64,000 nucleotides of DNA from Streptomyces griseicoloratus (GTDB lineage Bacteria > Actinomycetota > Actinomycetes > Streptomycetales > Streptomycetaceae), in the NCBI RefSeq assembly GCF_014534645.1, contig NZ_JACVQF010000184.1:1-64000 (forward strand), in the 5' to 3' direction. The notes beneath the pieces are model-generated. The model made no database searches. It was not told the origin of the DNA and worked only from the letters and a program-made list of their open reading frames with translations. Positions 36,726 to 45,505 of this stretch are shown here, piece by piece. Positions within the stretch are counted from its first letter, which is position 1; the number at the start of each line of letters is the position of its first letter. A program made the translations under genes and the position numbers.

Positions 36726-37634
36726 GTGGTGCTGGTGGTGTCGGAAGAGGTGCGGGAGGCGATCGACGCGCGCCGTCCCGTGGTGGCCCTGGAGTCCACG
36801 ATCATCGCGCACGGGTTGCCACGCCCGCGCAATCTGCTGGTGGCCCGGGAGCTGGAAGATGCGGTACGGCAGGAGGGCGCCGTACCGGCCACGATCGCCG
36901 TACTGGACGGGCGGCCGCACGTCGGCCTCGACAAGGAGCAGCTGGAGCGGGTCGCGAACGAGGACGGCATCCGCAAACTGGGGCACCGCGACCTGCCGCT
37001 CTCGGTGGCCTCCGGGGCGAGCGGGGCGACCACCGTGTCGGCGACCGCCCTGCTGGCCTCCCTGGCCGGGCTTCGCGTGTTCGCGACCGGCGGGCTCGGC
37101 GGGGTGCACCGGGAGTGGACGGTGACGCAGGACGAGTCGGCCGACCTGGGGCTGCTGGCCCGCACCCGGATCACGGTGGTGTGCGCGGGCGTGAAGTCCA
37201 TCCTGGACGTGCCGGCCACGCTGCAGCGGCTGGAGACGCTGGGCGTCGCGGTGGCCGGTTACGGCACGGACCGGTTCCCCGGCTTCTACCTGTCCGACTC
37301 GGGACTTCCGGTCGACTGGACACTGCACACACCGGAGCAGGTCGCGTCGGTCATGCGGGCCCAGGACGCGCTCGGCGGACCCGCGTCGGCACTGGTCGTC
37401 GCCAACCCCGTGCCGCGGGAGGAGCAGCTCGATCCCGCGCTGCACGCGCGCGTGCTCGCCGACGCGCTGCGGGCGTGCGAGGAGCAGGGGGTGACGGGCC
37501 AGGCGGTCACTCCGTTCCTGCTCGACCATCTGGTCCGGCACACCGACGGCGCCTCGCTGAGCGCCAACCTGGCGGCGGTGCGCGGCAACGTACGGCTGGC
37601 CGCACGCATCGCGGCGGCCTGGACTCGGGCGTGA
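36726..37634 (+). CDS. psuG: pseudouridine-5'-phosphate glycosidase
   Basis: Splits pseudouridine 5'-phosphate (working reversibly) to uracil and ribose 5-phosphate in pseudouridine degradation. The 302-residue product has the family signatures ALESTIIAHGLPRP, ATIAVLDGRPHVGL, GATTVSATALLA, FATGGLGGVHR and the C-terminal NPVPREEQLDP. GTG start at 36726 with AGGAGG seven bases upstream. Its stop overlaps the following kinase gene by four bases. The pair matches the PsuG-PsuK operon layout of other bacteria. Confidence 0.95.
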   Translation: MVLVVSEEVREAIDARRPVVALESTIIAHGLPRPRNLLVARELEDAVRQEGAVPATIAVLDGRPHVGLDKEQLERVANEDGIRKLGHRDLPLSVASGASGATTVSATALLASLAGLRVFATGGLGGVHREWTVTQDESADLGLLARTRITVVCAGVKSILDVPATLQRLETLGVAVAGYGTDRFPGFYLSDSGLPVDWTLHTPEQVASVMRAQDALGGPASALVVANPVPREEQLDPALHARVLADALRACEEQGVTGQAVTPFLLDHLVRHTDGASLSANLAAVRGNVRLAARIAAAWTRA

Positions 37635-38545
37635 CCACGGAACCGTGCGGCGCGCTGCTGGTGGCCGGCGACGTCGTCACGGACGTCGTCGCCCGCCACC
37701 GGGGGCCGCTCGCGGCAGGCACCGACACGGCCGCCTCGATCCGTCGGCTGCCCGGCGGGGCGGGCGCGAACGTGGCCTGCTGGGCGGCGCACGAGGGGTG
37801 CGCGGACGTGCGGCTGCTCGGGAGGGTCGGTACGGACGCGGCGGCCTGGCACGAGAGCGAGCTGACGGCCCACGGGGTGCGCCCCCTCCTCGCCGTCGAC
37901 GCGGCGGCGCCGACGGGGACGGTGATCTGCCTGGTCGACGCCGGCGACTCGGCCGAGCGGACGTTCCTCACCGACAGCGGGGCATCGCTGTGTCTCGACC
38001 CCGGCGACTGGTCGGACGGGCTGCTCGACGGGGTGGCTTGGCTGCACCTCTCGGGCTACCTGCTGTTCTCCGAGCCGAGCCGGGCCCTGGTGGCGACCGC
38101 GCTGGGGGCGGCACGCGCGCGGGGAGTGCCGGTGAGCCTGGACCCGGCCTCGGCGGGGTTCCTGACGAAGCTCGGCGTCGACCGCTTCCTGTCCCTCGTC
38201 GAAGGGGTGGACGTCCTGCTGCCCAGCCGTGACGAGGCGTGTCTGCTCACCGGACTGCCCGATACGGCGGACGCCGCGGCGAAACTGAGTCGGCACGTTC
38301 CGCTGGTGGTCGCCAAGCAAGGCGCCGAGGGGGCGTTGGTGGCCCGCTCCGGCACCATGTGCGCACGTGTCCCGGCCGCCCCGGCGGTGCCCCTGGACAG
38401 CACGGGTGCCGGCGACGCCTTCACCGGTGCCTTCCTCGCCGCCCTGCTCGCGGGCGCGACACCGGAGGCCGCGGCGGAGAACGGGTGCCGGGCGGGGGCA
38501 CTGGCGGTCGGCCTGGTGGGGGGCAGACCTCCTCAGGGCAGTTGA
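37631..38545 (+). CDS. psuK: PfkB-family kinase (probable pseudouridine kinase)
   Basis: Ribokinase-superfamily kinase of 304 residues, expected to phosphorylate pseudouridine to supply PsuG. It has the substrate motif RLPGGAGANVACW near residue 40 and the catalytic DSTGAGDAFTGAFLAALL near 257. GTG start at 37631 overlaps the psuG stop (GTGA), so both are co-translated. The PsuK assignment rests on this coupling; other sugar/nucleoside substrates remain possible. Confidence 0.85.
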   Translation: MTTEPCGALLVAGDVVTDVVARHRGPLAAGTDTAASIRRLPGGAGANVACWAAHEGCADVRLLGRVGTDAAAWHESELTAHGVRPLLAVDAAAPTGTVICLVDAGDSAERTFLTDSGASLCLDPGDWSDGLLDGVAWLHLSGYLLFSEPSRALVATALGAARARGVPVSLDPASAGFLTKLGVDRFLSLVEGVDVLLPSRDEACLLTGLPDTADAAAKLSRHVPLVVAKQGAEGALVARSGTMCARVPAAPAVPLDSTGAGDAFTGAFLAALLAGATPEAAAENGCRAGALAVGLVGGRPPQGS

Positions 38546-38762
38546 CCTCTAGGGGCTGCTGCCCTGGCCGACGCAGAGGAGGCGGCAGTGGGCGCGGTCG
38601 GCTGCCGCCGGCTCCAGGAACTTGGAACTGCCCGTCCACAGCCGGGAACTAAGCGGAACCCCGCGTTTCCACAGGCTTGTCCGCCGCTCACGTCGAGCTG
38701 GCAGACTGGCGCGCCAGGGCGCGGGAAGCGCGGCGCGAGGGGACCCACGCAAGGAGATCCGG

Positions 38763-39890
38763 ATGTCCATGGCAGGGAATCTGCGGAAGGTCACGGGCCT
38801 CGGCAGGGTCGGCGGCCTCCGCAAGGTGGCACGGCTGGCCCGCCGGCGCCCGCGCGTCGACCTGAGTCACCCCGCGCGCTCCCCGCTCGGCTCCTCGGTG
38901 GTGAACTGCGTGACCTACCGGGACGGTGTCCGTACTTCCGCGGGCGGCGATCCGGTCGACGCCGTGGAGCGGATGCGCAAGCGCGGTACGGGCTTCGTCT
39001 GGCTCGGTCTGCACGAGCCGACGGACCAGGAGTTCGCGGGCATCGCGGAGCTGTTCGACCTGCACCCGCTGGCGGTGGAGGACGCGATCGAGGCCCACCA
39101 GCGTCCGAAGGCCGAGCGGTACGGCGAGACGCTCTTCGCGGTCTTCAAGACGGTCTGCTACGTCGAACACGAGGAGCTCACCGCGACGAGCGAGGTGGTG
39201 AACACCGGCGAGATCATGGTGTTCCTCGGCCCCGACTTCGTGGTCACCGTGCGGCACGGCCGGCACGGCTCCCTGGGCCCGTTGCGCGAGGAGCTGGAGT
39301 CCGACCCCGAACAGCTCGCCAAGGGACCGTCGGCGGTGCTCCACGCGATCGCGGACCACGTGGTCGACGACTTCCTGACCGTCATCGACGCGGTGCAGGA
39401 GAACATCGACCAGGTCGAGACGGACGTGTTCGCGGAGAACGGCGCGCGGGTGGACCCGGGGCGAATCTACCAGCTCAAGCGCGAACTCCTCGAACTGAAG
39501 CGGGCGGTGGTGCCGCTCGGCCGGCCGCTCGAGGAGCTGGCCACCCGTCCGGTCCGGGCGGTCGACCCGGAGATACAGGCGTACTTCCGCGACGTCGCCG
39601 ACCACCTGCTGCGGGCGACGGAGCAGATCGCCGCGTTCGACGAACTGCTCAACTCCATCCTCCAGGCGCACCTCGCCCAGGTCACGGTCGCGCAGAACGA
39701 GGACATGCGGAAGATCACGGCCTGGGCCGCGATCGTCGCCGTACCGACGATGGTCTGCGGTGTGTACGGCATGAACTTCGACCACATGCCGGAGCTGCGG
39801 TGGCGGTACGGCTACGGGCTGGTCATAGGCGTGATCTCGCTCGCCTGCCTGGCGCTGTACCGGGGCTTCCGGCGCAACGGCTGGCTCTGA
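38763..39890 (+). CDS. corA: CorA-family magnesium/divalent-cation channel
   Basis: Pentameric Mg2+ (or Co2+/Ni2+) channel. The 375-residue product has a basic N-terminus ([11 protein letters not shown]), a large acidic cytoplasmic domain (FVWLGLHEPTDQEF; LHPLAVEDAIEAHQRPK; VVDDFLTVIDAVQENIDQVE), and two C-terminal helices with the diagnostic YGMNF pore motif near residue 338. ATG start at 38763 with AAGGAG six bases upstream; a longer frame to 38622 adds unconserved sequence. Monocistronic on present evidence. Confidence 0.95.
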   Translation: MSMAGNLRKVTGLGRVGGLRKVARLARRRPRVDLSHPARSPLGSSVVNCVTYRDGVRTSAGGDPVDAVERMRKRGTGFVWLGLHEPTDQEFAGIAELFDLHPLAVEDAIEAHQRPKAERYGETLFAVFKTVCYVEHEELTATSEVVNTGEIMVFLGPDFVVTVRHGRHGSLGPLREELESDPEQLAKGPSAVLHAIADHVVDDFLTVIDAVQENIDQVETDVFAENGARVDPGRIYQLKRELLELKRAVVPLGRPLEELATRPVRAVDPEIQAYFRDVADHLLRATEQIAAFDELLNSILQAHLAQVTVAQNEDMRKITAWAAIVAVPTMVCGVYGMNFDHMPELRWRYGYGLVIGVISLACLALYRGFRRNGWL

Positions 39891-40029
39891 CGGGCCGGCG
39901 CCCCCGCGACGACGAGACGGCCCCCGGCGACGAGGCAGCCCGAAGACGCCGGCCGGCCCGGGACGCCCCGCCCGCGAACCGCTCAGGCCGGGAACGTGGC
40001 GATCCGACGGACGCCGGAGAGTGCGCGCA

Positions 40030-40662
40030 TCAGCCGTTCCACGCCGGATGACGCGGGTCGTCGGACCGCACCAGGACGTCCGCGGTGCCGGAGGGGTCGG
40101 TCTCCTTCTGGTAGCGCTCGAAGGCGGGCAGGGTCCAGTGCTCCGCGTCGGGGGTGCGGCGGCGCAGCGCGCCCGGGGAGAGCAGGACGTGCACGCTGAG
40201 GTCGAAGGGGAACCAGTGGCGCAGGAGGAAGGGGCCGTGCATCAGCAGCACACCGCCCGGCGGAAGGGGGACATAGGAACTTCGGGTGGCGCGGTCGGTG
40301 GCCGGGTCCCACAGATCGGGCAGGACGCGTCCGTCCCCGCCGGGTTCGAGGGGACCGAAGACCTCTCGCCACAGGGCGGCGGTGTCGTACCAGCCCTGGT
40401 AGTAGGACTCCACGTCCTGGCGTCCGTACTCCAGCCGGACCGAAGCGGGACGCAGGAAGCCCTCCGTCGCCACGACCAGGGAGGGGCGGCCGCGTACGCG
40501 CAGCGCCTCGGAGACCCGTTCGGCGAGGTCGCCCGGGCGGGCGGCCGGGGCTCCGTCGAAGGCGACGCGCGGCCAGGCGCCGCCGTCGGCCGGCTCCAGG
40601 TCGAGCAGGCGCTCGGCGAGCAGGTCGCCGAGCCGGTCCCAGGTGATTGCCTCCAGTCGCAC
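40030..40662 (-). CDS. uridine-kinase-like protein without a P-loop lysine
   Basis: Resembles nucleoside/uridine kinase-like proteins common in Streptomyces (210 residues). The segment in the Walker A place reads AFDGAPAARPGDLAERV and lacks GK-S/T. Later parts are kinase-like: VVATEGFLRPASVRLEYG, YYQGWYDTAALWREVFGPL, SSYVPLPPGGVLLMHGPFLLRHWFPFDLSVHVLLS, and ERYQKETDPSG at the end. GTG start at 40662 (VRLEAITWDRL); no strong ribosome-binding site is seen and an out-of-frame ATG lies at 40670, so the start is uncertain. It may bind a nucleoside without phosphorylating it. Confidence 0.7.
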   Translation of the reverse strand: MRLEAITWDRLGDLLAERLLDLEPADGGAWPRVAFDGAPAARPGDLAERVSEALRVRGRPSLVVATEGFLRPASVRLEYGRQDVESYYQGWYDTAALWREVFGPLEPGGDGRVLPDLWDPATDRATRSSYVPLPPGGVLLMHGPFLLRHWFPFDLSVHVLLSPGALRRRTPDAEHWTLPAFERYQKETDPSGTADVLVRSDDPRHPAWNG

Positions 40663-40854
40663 AGGGCCATGATGCGTCAGCGGCCGAGGAAGGGCGGAGG
40701 CAGGCCGCCCGTGGGTGATGTGCGCGGTGGACGCTCGCGCATGGTGCCGCGCTCCTCGGCCATGGCCACCGCGTCCGTGCGGGAGTTGACTTGCGTGATC
40801 GACGGTGGACGGTGCCGGGCAGCCCCCGGCTCGGCGGGTGGGAGCTGACGCGAC

Positions 40855-41334
40855 ATGATCGATGGGCCGTACTTCATCCTCACGGTGCTGGGCGTGCTCG
40901 GGACCGGTCTGGTGGCCGGGGTCTTCTGCGGCTTCTCGACGTTCGTCATGCGGGGGCTGGCCGCGCTGCCGCCCGCGCAGGGCGTGGCCGCGATGAACGC
41001 GATCAACACGGCCGCGGTGACGCCGGCCTTCATGATCCTGTTCCTGGGGACGGCGGTGCTGGCCGCGGTGATCGCCGTGGTGACGTTCGTGCGGTGGCCG
41101 GACGAGGGCGCGGTGGAGCTGCTGCTCGGCAGCGCGCTCCACCTGTTCGGGTCGTTCGGGGTCACCGCGGCCGCCAACGTGCCGCGCAACACGGCGCTGC
41201 TCCGTCTGGAGCCGGGCTCGGCGCAGGCGGCGGCCCACTGGCCCACGTACATACGCGAGTGGACTGCGTGGAACCACGTCCGCACGGTCGCGTCGGCCGC
41301 GGCGGCGGTGGCGTACGTGCTGGCCCTCGCCTGA
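40855..41334 (+). CDS. DUF1772 (anthrone oxygenase-like) membrane protein
   Basis: Small integral membrane protein of 159 residues and about four helices: FILTVLGVLGTGLVAGVFCGFSTFVM at the start, FMILFLGTAVLAAVIAVVTFV in the middle, and an alanine-rich final helix. The family signatures VPRNTALLRL and WPTYIREWTAWNHVRTVAS place it in DUF1772, whose members include non-cofactor anthrone oxygenases. A catalytic role here is unproven. ATG start at 40855 behind a GGGAG stretch. It lies upstream of gltD with a 175-base gap. Confidence 0.82.
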   Translation: MIDGPYFILTVLGVLGTGLVAGVFCGFSTFVMRGLAALPPAQGVAAMNAINTAAVTPAFMILFLGTAVLAAVIAVVTFVRWPDEGAVELLLGSALHLFGSFGVTAAANVPRNTALLRLEPGSAQAAAHWPTYIREWTAWNHVRTVASAAAAVAYVLALA

Positions 41335-41509
41335 GCCGGACCCCGCCCGGCCCGCGGCGGCAGGCCGGGGGGAGCCGGCGGAAGCCCGGGGAAAAGGCGG
41401 TGTACGGCGCTCTGCGTACGGGGCCGAGCGGACGTATCGTGACCGGAAGGGCGCCGCGCCGCCCGGCGACGCACGGCCCGTCCAGCCGAAGCACGCAAGG
41501 AAGACGGCC

Positions 41510-43045
41510 ATGGCCGATCCCAAGGGATTCATGACCACGCCCCGCGAGGACTGGCCGCGCAGGCCGGTCGGGGAGCGGGTCCGGGACTGGAGCGAGGTCT
41601 ACGTCCCGGGGGCGCTGCTGCCGATCATCAGCAGGCAGGCCGATCGCTGCATGGACTGCGGCATCCCCTTCTGCCACCACGCCTGCCCGCTCGGAAACCT
41701 GATCCCCGACTGGAACGACCTGGTCTCCCGGGAGGACTGGCGGGCGGCGAGCGACCGGCTGCACGCGACGAACAACTTCCCCGAGTTCACGGGCCGGTTG
41801 TGCCCGGCGCCCTGCGAGGCGGGGTGCGTCCTCGCGATCAACCAGCCCGCCGTCACCATCAAGAACGTCGAGTGCGCCATTGCCGACATGGCCTGGGAGG
41901 AGGGTTTCACTCCGCCGCGCCCGCCGGAGCGGCTGTCCGGCAGGACGGTGGCGGTGATCGGGTCGGGGCCCACGGGGCTGGCGGCGGCGCAGCAGCTGAC
42001 CCGGGCCGGCCACACGGTCGCCGTCTACGAGCGGGACGACCGGATTGGCGGGCTGATGCGGTACGGCATCCCCGAGTTCAAGATGGAGAAGCGGCATCTG
42101 GAGCGGCGGATCGACCAGATGCGGGCCGAGGGGACGAAATTCCGTACCTCGACGTCGGTCGGGCGGGACGTCGACGCCGCCGAGCTGCGGGCACGCTACG
42201 ACGCGGTGGTGATCGCCACGGGGGCGACGGCCTGGCGTGAACTTCCCGTTCCGGGCCGCGACTTGGCCGGCGTCCATCAGGCCATGGAGTATCTGCCGCT
42301 CGCCAACCGGGTGTGCGAGGGCGACCTGGAGGCCTCCCCGCTGTCCGCCGCCGGGAAGCACGTCGTCATCGTCGGCGGCGGCGACACGGGCGCGGACTGC
42401 CTGGGCACCGCGGTACGGGAGGGTGCGGCCTCCGTGACCCAGCTGGACATCTACGCCCAGCCCGGTGCGGAGCGCGACGAGGAGACCGACCCGTGGCCCA
42501 CGTATCCGAGGCTGTACCGGCTGTCGGCCGCGCACGAGGAGGCGCGGCAGCTGCGGTCCGCGCCGGCGGCGGATGCGGACGCGCGCCTGTTCGCGGCGTC
42601 CACGCTCCGCTTCACCGGTGACGCGGCCGGGCATGTGCGCTCGCTGCACCTGGTCGGGGTGGACGCCGGGCGGCGTCCGCTTCCCGGCACCGAGCGGACG
42701 CTCCCCGCCGATCTCGTCCTGCTCGCCCTCGGCTTCTCGGGCCCCGACCGGGGGGACGGGCTCATCGATCAGCTGGGGCTGGAGCTGGGGCCGCGCGGCA
42801 CGATCGCCCGGGCCGCGGACTTCTCGACCAACGTCCCCGGCGTGTTCGCCGCGGGGGACGCGGCTCGCGGCCAGTCACTGATCGTGTGGGCGATCGCGGA
42901 GGGCCGGGCGGTGGCGGCGGCCGTCGACCGCCGCCTGTCGGGCGGCAGCAGCCGTCTGCCGGCGCCGATCGGCCCGTACGACCGGCCGATGACCGCCGAT
43001 GCCCGGGCGGCCGACAGGCCGGCCGATGAGGCGGCCGGCCGATGA
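41510..43045 (+). CDS. gltD: glutamate synthase small subunit-like oxidoreductase
   Basis: FAD/NADPH oxidoreductase of 511 residues resembling GltD. The N-terminal four-cysteine segments bind [4Fe-4S] clusters: [14 protein letters not shown] near residue 47 and CPAPCEAGC near 97. Two Rossmann motifs follow: [16 protein letters not shown] (FAD) near 147 and [12 protein letters not shown] (NADPH) near 286, with the [14 protein letters not shown] motif near 445. A Pro/Ala/Asp-rich tail of about 40 residues ends the protein. No gltB large subunit is beside it, so it may serve a distant GltB or act alone as an NADPH-dependent reductase. Confidence 0.9.
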   Translation: MADPKGFMTTPREDWPRRPVGERVRDWSEVYVPGALLPIISRQADRCMDCGIPFCHHACPLGNLIPDWNDLVSREDWRAASDRLHATNNFPEFTGRLCPAPCEAGCVLAINQPAVTIKNVECAIADMAWEEGFTPPRPPERLSGRTVAVIGSGPTGLAAAQQLTRAGHTVAVYERDDRIGGLMRYGIPEFKMEKRHLERRIDQMRAEGTKFRTSTSVGRDVDAAELRARYDAVVIATGATAWRELPVPGRDLAGVHQAMEYLPLANRVCEGDLEASPLSAAGKHVVIVGGGDTGADCLGTAVREGAASVTQLDIYAQPGAERDEETDPWPTYPRLYRLSAAHEEARQLRSAPAADADARLFAASTLRFTGDAAGHVRSLHLVGVDAGRRPLPGTERTLPADLVLLALGFSGPDRGDGLIDQLGLELGPRGTIARAADFSTNVPGVFAAGDAARGQSLIVWAIAEGRAVAAAVDRRLSGGSSRLPAPIGPYDRPMTADARAADRPADEAAGR

Positions 43046-43102
43046 GGTAGTCGATCGATGAGGTAGTCGAAATGAGGTAGTCGACTCACGAGGCGGCCGG
43101 CC
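43027..43102 (+). repeat. three tandem ATGAGGTAGTCGA copies flanked by GAGGCGGCCGGCC
   Basis: ATGAGGTAGTCGA occurs three times (43042-43054, 43058-43070, 43072-43084), and the block is flanked by direct copies of GAGGCGGCCGGCC (43027-43039 and 43090-43102). It starts inside the last codons of gltD. Probably a slippage product; no function is evident. Confidence 0.7.
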
Positions 43103-43136
43103 GCACGCGGTGCCACGGCCGCCGTCGGACAAAAGT

Positions 43137-43173
43137 GATGCCCGTGGGCCGCCGGAGCCGGCCCACGGGCATC
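43137..43173. terminator. bidirectional terminator between gltD and the methyltransferase
   Basis: Perfect 14-bp stem (GATGCCCGTGGGCC / GGCCCACGGGCATC) with a nine-base loop, between convergent genes. Confidence 0.85.
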
Positions 43174-43189
43174 GCTCGGAATCCACCGG

Positions 43190-43993
43190 TCAGGGCTTGC
43201 GCGCCACCGCGCCGTATCCCGGAATGATCCCGTCCTCCTGCCCGGGAACCGGCTCGCCCAGCTCGGGGTGCCACTGGTGGGGTACCGCGATGCCGGGTTC
43301 GACGAGGTCGAGTCCGTCGAAGAAGCGGGCGAACTCCTCGCGCGAGCGCAGGGCGAGCGTGACGCCGGCGGCCTTGAGCTTCTCGGTGGCCGCCGCCGAC
43401 TCCTCGGGCGTGAAGTCGGCCGTCGCGTGGGTCACCACCAAGTGGCTGCCGGAGGGCAGTTCGGACAGCAGCCGGCCCACCAGGTCGTGCGCGCCGTCCT
43501 CGTCGGAGACGAAGTGCAGCAGCGCGACCAGCGACAGCGCCACGGGCCGGCCGAAGTCCAGGACCTTCCTGGCGCCGTCCAGGATGGCGTCCGGGTCCCG
43601 CACGTCGGCCTGGAGGTATTCGGTCGCCCCCTCGGGCGTGCCGCGCAGCAGGGCCGCCGCGTGGGCCAGCACGATGGGGTCGTTGTCGCAGTAGACGACG
43701 CGGGCGTCGGGCGCGACCTGCTGGGCGACCTGGTGGAGGTTGGGCTCGGTCGGTATGCCGGTGCCGACATCGAGGAACTGCCGTACGCCATGCCCTGCCA
43801 GCCAGCGCGTGGCCCGGTGCATGAACGCGCGGTTGACCCGCGCCATCACCGGCACCCTCGGGTCGAGGGAGAGCATCTGACGGCCCATCTCCTCGTCGAC
43901 CGGGTAGTTGTCCTTGCCGCCGAGATACCAGTCGTACATCCGCGCGGGGTGCGGCCTGCTCGTGTCGATCTCGACGGGGTGCTGCCCGCTCAT
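43190..43993 (-). CDS. SAM-dependent methyltransferase, Methyltransf_19 (DUF574) family
   Basis: Predicted SAM-dependent methyltransferase of 267 residues, a family greatly expanded in Streptomyces. The start [20 protein letters not shown] is diagnostic; SAM motif I reads [10 protein letters not shown] near residue 73, then [18 protein letters not shown] and the alternating [14 protein letters not shown]. Substrate unknown. ATG start with GGAG six bases upstream. It lies next to DUF397/XRE/HATPase genes, which often sit with such methyltransferases in WhiJ/AbaA-type clusters. Confidence 0.88.
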   Translation of the reverse strand: MSGQHPVEIDTSRPHPARMYDWYLGGKDNYPVDEEMGRQMLSLDPRVPVMARVNRAFMHRATRWLAGHGVRQFLDVGTGIPTEPNLHQVAQQVAPDARVVYCDNDPIVLAHAAALLRGTPEGATEYLQADVRDPDAILDGARKVLDFGRPVALSLVALLHFVSDEDGAHDLVGRLLSELPSGSHLVVTHATADFTPEESAAATEKLKAAGVTLALRSREEFARFFDGLDLVEPGIAVPHQWHPELGEPVPGQEDGIIPGYGAVARKP

Positions 43994-44032
43994 AAGCGAC
44001 TCCAGGGGGTCAAGTGCCCGCGGCAGAGGGTG

Positions 44033-44055
44033 ATCGATTCAGTTATCGATTCAGT
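44033..44055 (-). promoter_or_regulatory. two direct ATCGATTCAGT repeats upstream of the methyltransferase
   Basis: ATCGATTCAGT occurs twice, 12 bases apart (44033-44043, 44045-44055), 40-60 bases upstream of the methyltransferase start, in a locally AT-rich stretch. The spacing of about one helical turn fits a regulator operator. Confidence 0.5.
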
Positions 44056-44127
44056 CAATTCGGTGCCATACAAGAGAAGTTACGGAAAGAACGGTGCTTA
44101 GAAACAAGATGCAACAGGTGGCACGTT

Positions 44128-44403
44128 TCAGGACAGCAGGAAGTCCGCCTCTCCCGCCTTCGCTCCTTCTATGAAGGCCGTCATCTCGGCGGATGTGTAG
44201 ATCAGCGCCGGGCCGTCGGGGTCGGTGGACTGCCGTACGGCGATCCGGCCGTCGGCGAGTTTCATCGCCTCCAGGCAGTTGCCCCCGTTGCCGCCGCTCC
44301 ATGGCTTGTGCCAGCCCTCGCTGCCGAGTTCACGGGCCGGCATGCCGTTGTAGATCCGCTCGCCGCGGGTCCGCGGTTTGGGCTGGGACGTGATGCGTTC
44401 CAT
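44128..44403 (-). CDS. DUF397 protein of an XRE-DUF397 pair
   Basis: Small DUF397 protein of 91 residues. The core reads GWHKPWSGGNGGNCLEAMKLADGRIAVRQ and ends in DPDGPALIYTSAEMTAFIEGAKAGE, matching the family pattern in which a W, a conserved cysteine and DPxGP recur. Its ATG directly adjoins the stop of the XRE gene (TGAATG arrangement), so the two are co-translated. In Streptomyces such XRE-DUF397 pairs behave as regulator/partner units affecting differentiation and antibiotic production; the small protein probably binds or modulates the XRE partner. Confidence 0.92.
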   Translation of the reverse strand: MERITSQPKPRTRGERIYNGMPARELGSEGWHKPWSGGNGGNCLEAMKLADGRIAVRQSTDPDGPALIYTSAEMTAFIEGAKAGEADFLLS

Positions 44404-45264
44404 TCACAGCTCCTTGCGGAGATCCCGGAGGATCTCCTTCGTGCGATGTGCCGTAGCGGCCTGCGCCGCCATGCGGTCCATGACCTCGAGGTGGGTCGCC
44501 ACCTCGGCGCGCGCGTCGAGGTAGACGGCGCCGGTCAGGTACTCGCTGTAGACCATGTCCGGGAGTTCCGGCATGGCGAATCGGAACAGCACGAAGGGCC
44601 CGTACGTGCCGGGGTGCGGCCCGCTTGCGAACGGGGCGACCTGCAGCGTGACGTTGGGCAGCTTCGTGGCGTCGAGCAGTTTGTCGATCTGGGCACGCAT
44701 CACCTCCGGACCGCCGACCTGGCGGCGCAGTGCGGTCTCGTCCATCACGACCCACAGCCGGGGCGCGTCCTCGCGGGTGAGCAGTTCCTGGCGTCGCATC
44801 CGCAGGTCGACATGGCGCTCGATGTCGTCGGGCCGGGTCTGGCCGATGGCGCCCGAACGCAGCACCCCGCGCGCGTAGTCCTCGGTCTGCAGCAGGCCGG
44901 GGACGAAGTGGGGCTCGTAGGAGCGGATCAGGCTGGCCGCGCCCTCCAGGCTGACGTACATGGAGAACCAGCCCGGCAGGATGTCGTGGAAACGCTGCCA
45001 CCACCCGGGCTTGTTGGCGTCCTCGGCCAGCCGGACGAAGGCTTCGGCCTCCTCGTCGCCGACGCCGTAGGCCTTCAGCAGCAACTGGAGGTACGGGATC
45101 TTGAGCGCGACCTCGGCCGTCTCCATGCGGCGGACCGTGGCCGGGGCGACGCGCAGGATGCGGGCGGCTTCCTCGCGTTTGAGCCCGGCGCGTTCCCGCA
45201 GGTCCAGCAAGCGCCGGCCGAGGACGACCTGGCCGACCGTCGGCGCGGACCGCGGTTCGCTCAA
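44404..45264 (-). CDS. XRE-family regulator with DUF5753 domain
   Basis: WhiJ/AbaA-type regulator of 286 residues. An N-terminal XRE helix-turn-helix (residues 16-70; LRERAGLKREEAARILRVAPATVRRME) is followed by a DUF5753 ligand/partner domain with the diagnostic YEPHFVPGLLQTEDYAR near residue 115 and VYLDARAEVATHLEVMDRM near the end. It heads the XRE-DUF397 pair and is divergent from the HATPase gene. The dyad CACTCTG-N7-CAGAGTG between them is the likely operator. Confidence 0.92.
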   Translation of the reverse strand: MSEPRSAPTVGQVVLGRRLLDLRERAGLKREEAARILRVAPATVRRMETAEVALKIPYLQLLLKAYGVGDEEAEAFVRLAEDANKPGWWQRFHDILPGWFSMYVSLEGAASLIRSYEPHFVPGLLQTEDYARGVLRSGAIGQTRPDDIERHVDLRMRRQELLTREDAPRLWVVMDETALRRQVGGPEVMRAQIDKLLDATKLPNVTLQVAPFASGPHPGTYGPFVLFRFAMPELPDMVYSEYLTGAVYLDARAEVATHLEVMDRMAAQAATAHRTKEILRDLRKEL

Positions 45265-45452
45265 CGCTCCACCTCCTGAAGAGTCCTGGATCCGATCACG
45301 CCGGGCGGCCGGCCGCGACGGTGTGCGGACAGCCCGGCGGCGCCATTCGAAGACCGTCCGAAAGCCTGGGCAGACCTTGCGGTGATCTGAAGTGGCGCCG
45401 CTCGACGTGCTGTTGCGAGCAGTGTGCCACGCCCGCCCAGACCGTCACACAG

Positions 45453-45473
45453 CACTCTGCATTTTTCAGAGTG
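45453..45473. promoter_or_regulatory. dyad operator between the XRE gene and the HATPase gene
   Basis: Perfect inverted repeat CACTCTG (45453-45459) / CAGAGTG (45467-45473) with a seven-base AT-rich spacer, in the divergent intergenic region. It lies just upstream of a TTGCCA (45478-45483) that could be the HATPase -35 box, so binding would affect both directions. Confidence 0.6.
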
Positions 45474-45505
45474 ACACTTGCCAAGTTGTTCGCGGCGGGG
45501 CGATA

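Noticed and set aside
40677-40770. Short minus-strand frame ending GGLPPPFLGR beside the kinase-like gene
   Set aside because: Only 28-30 codons, no ribosome-binding site, no recognised family.
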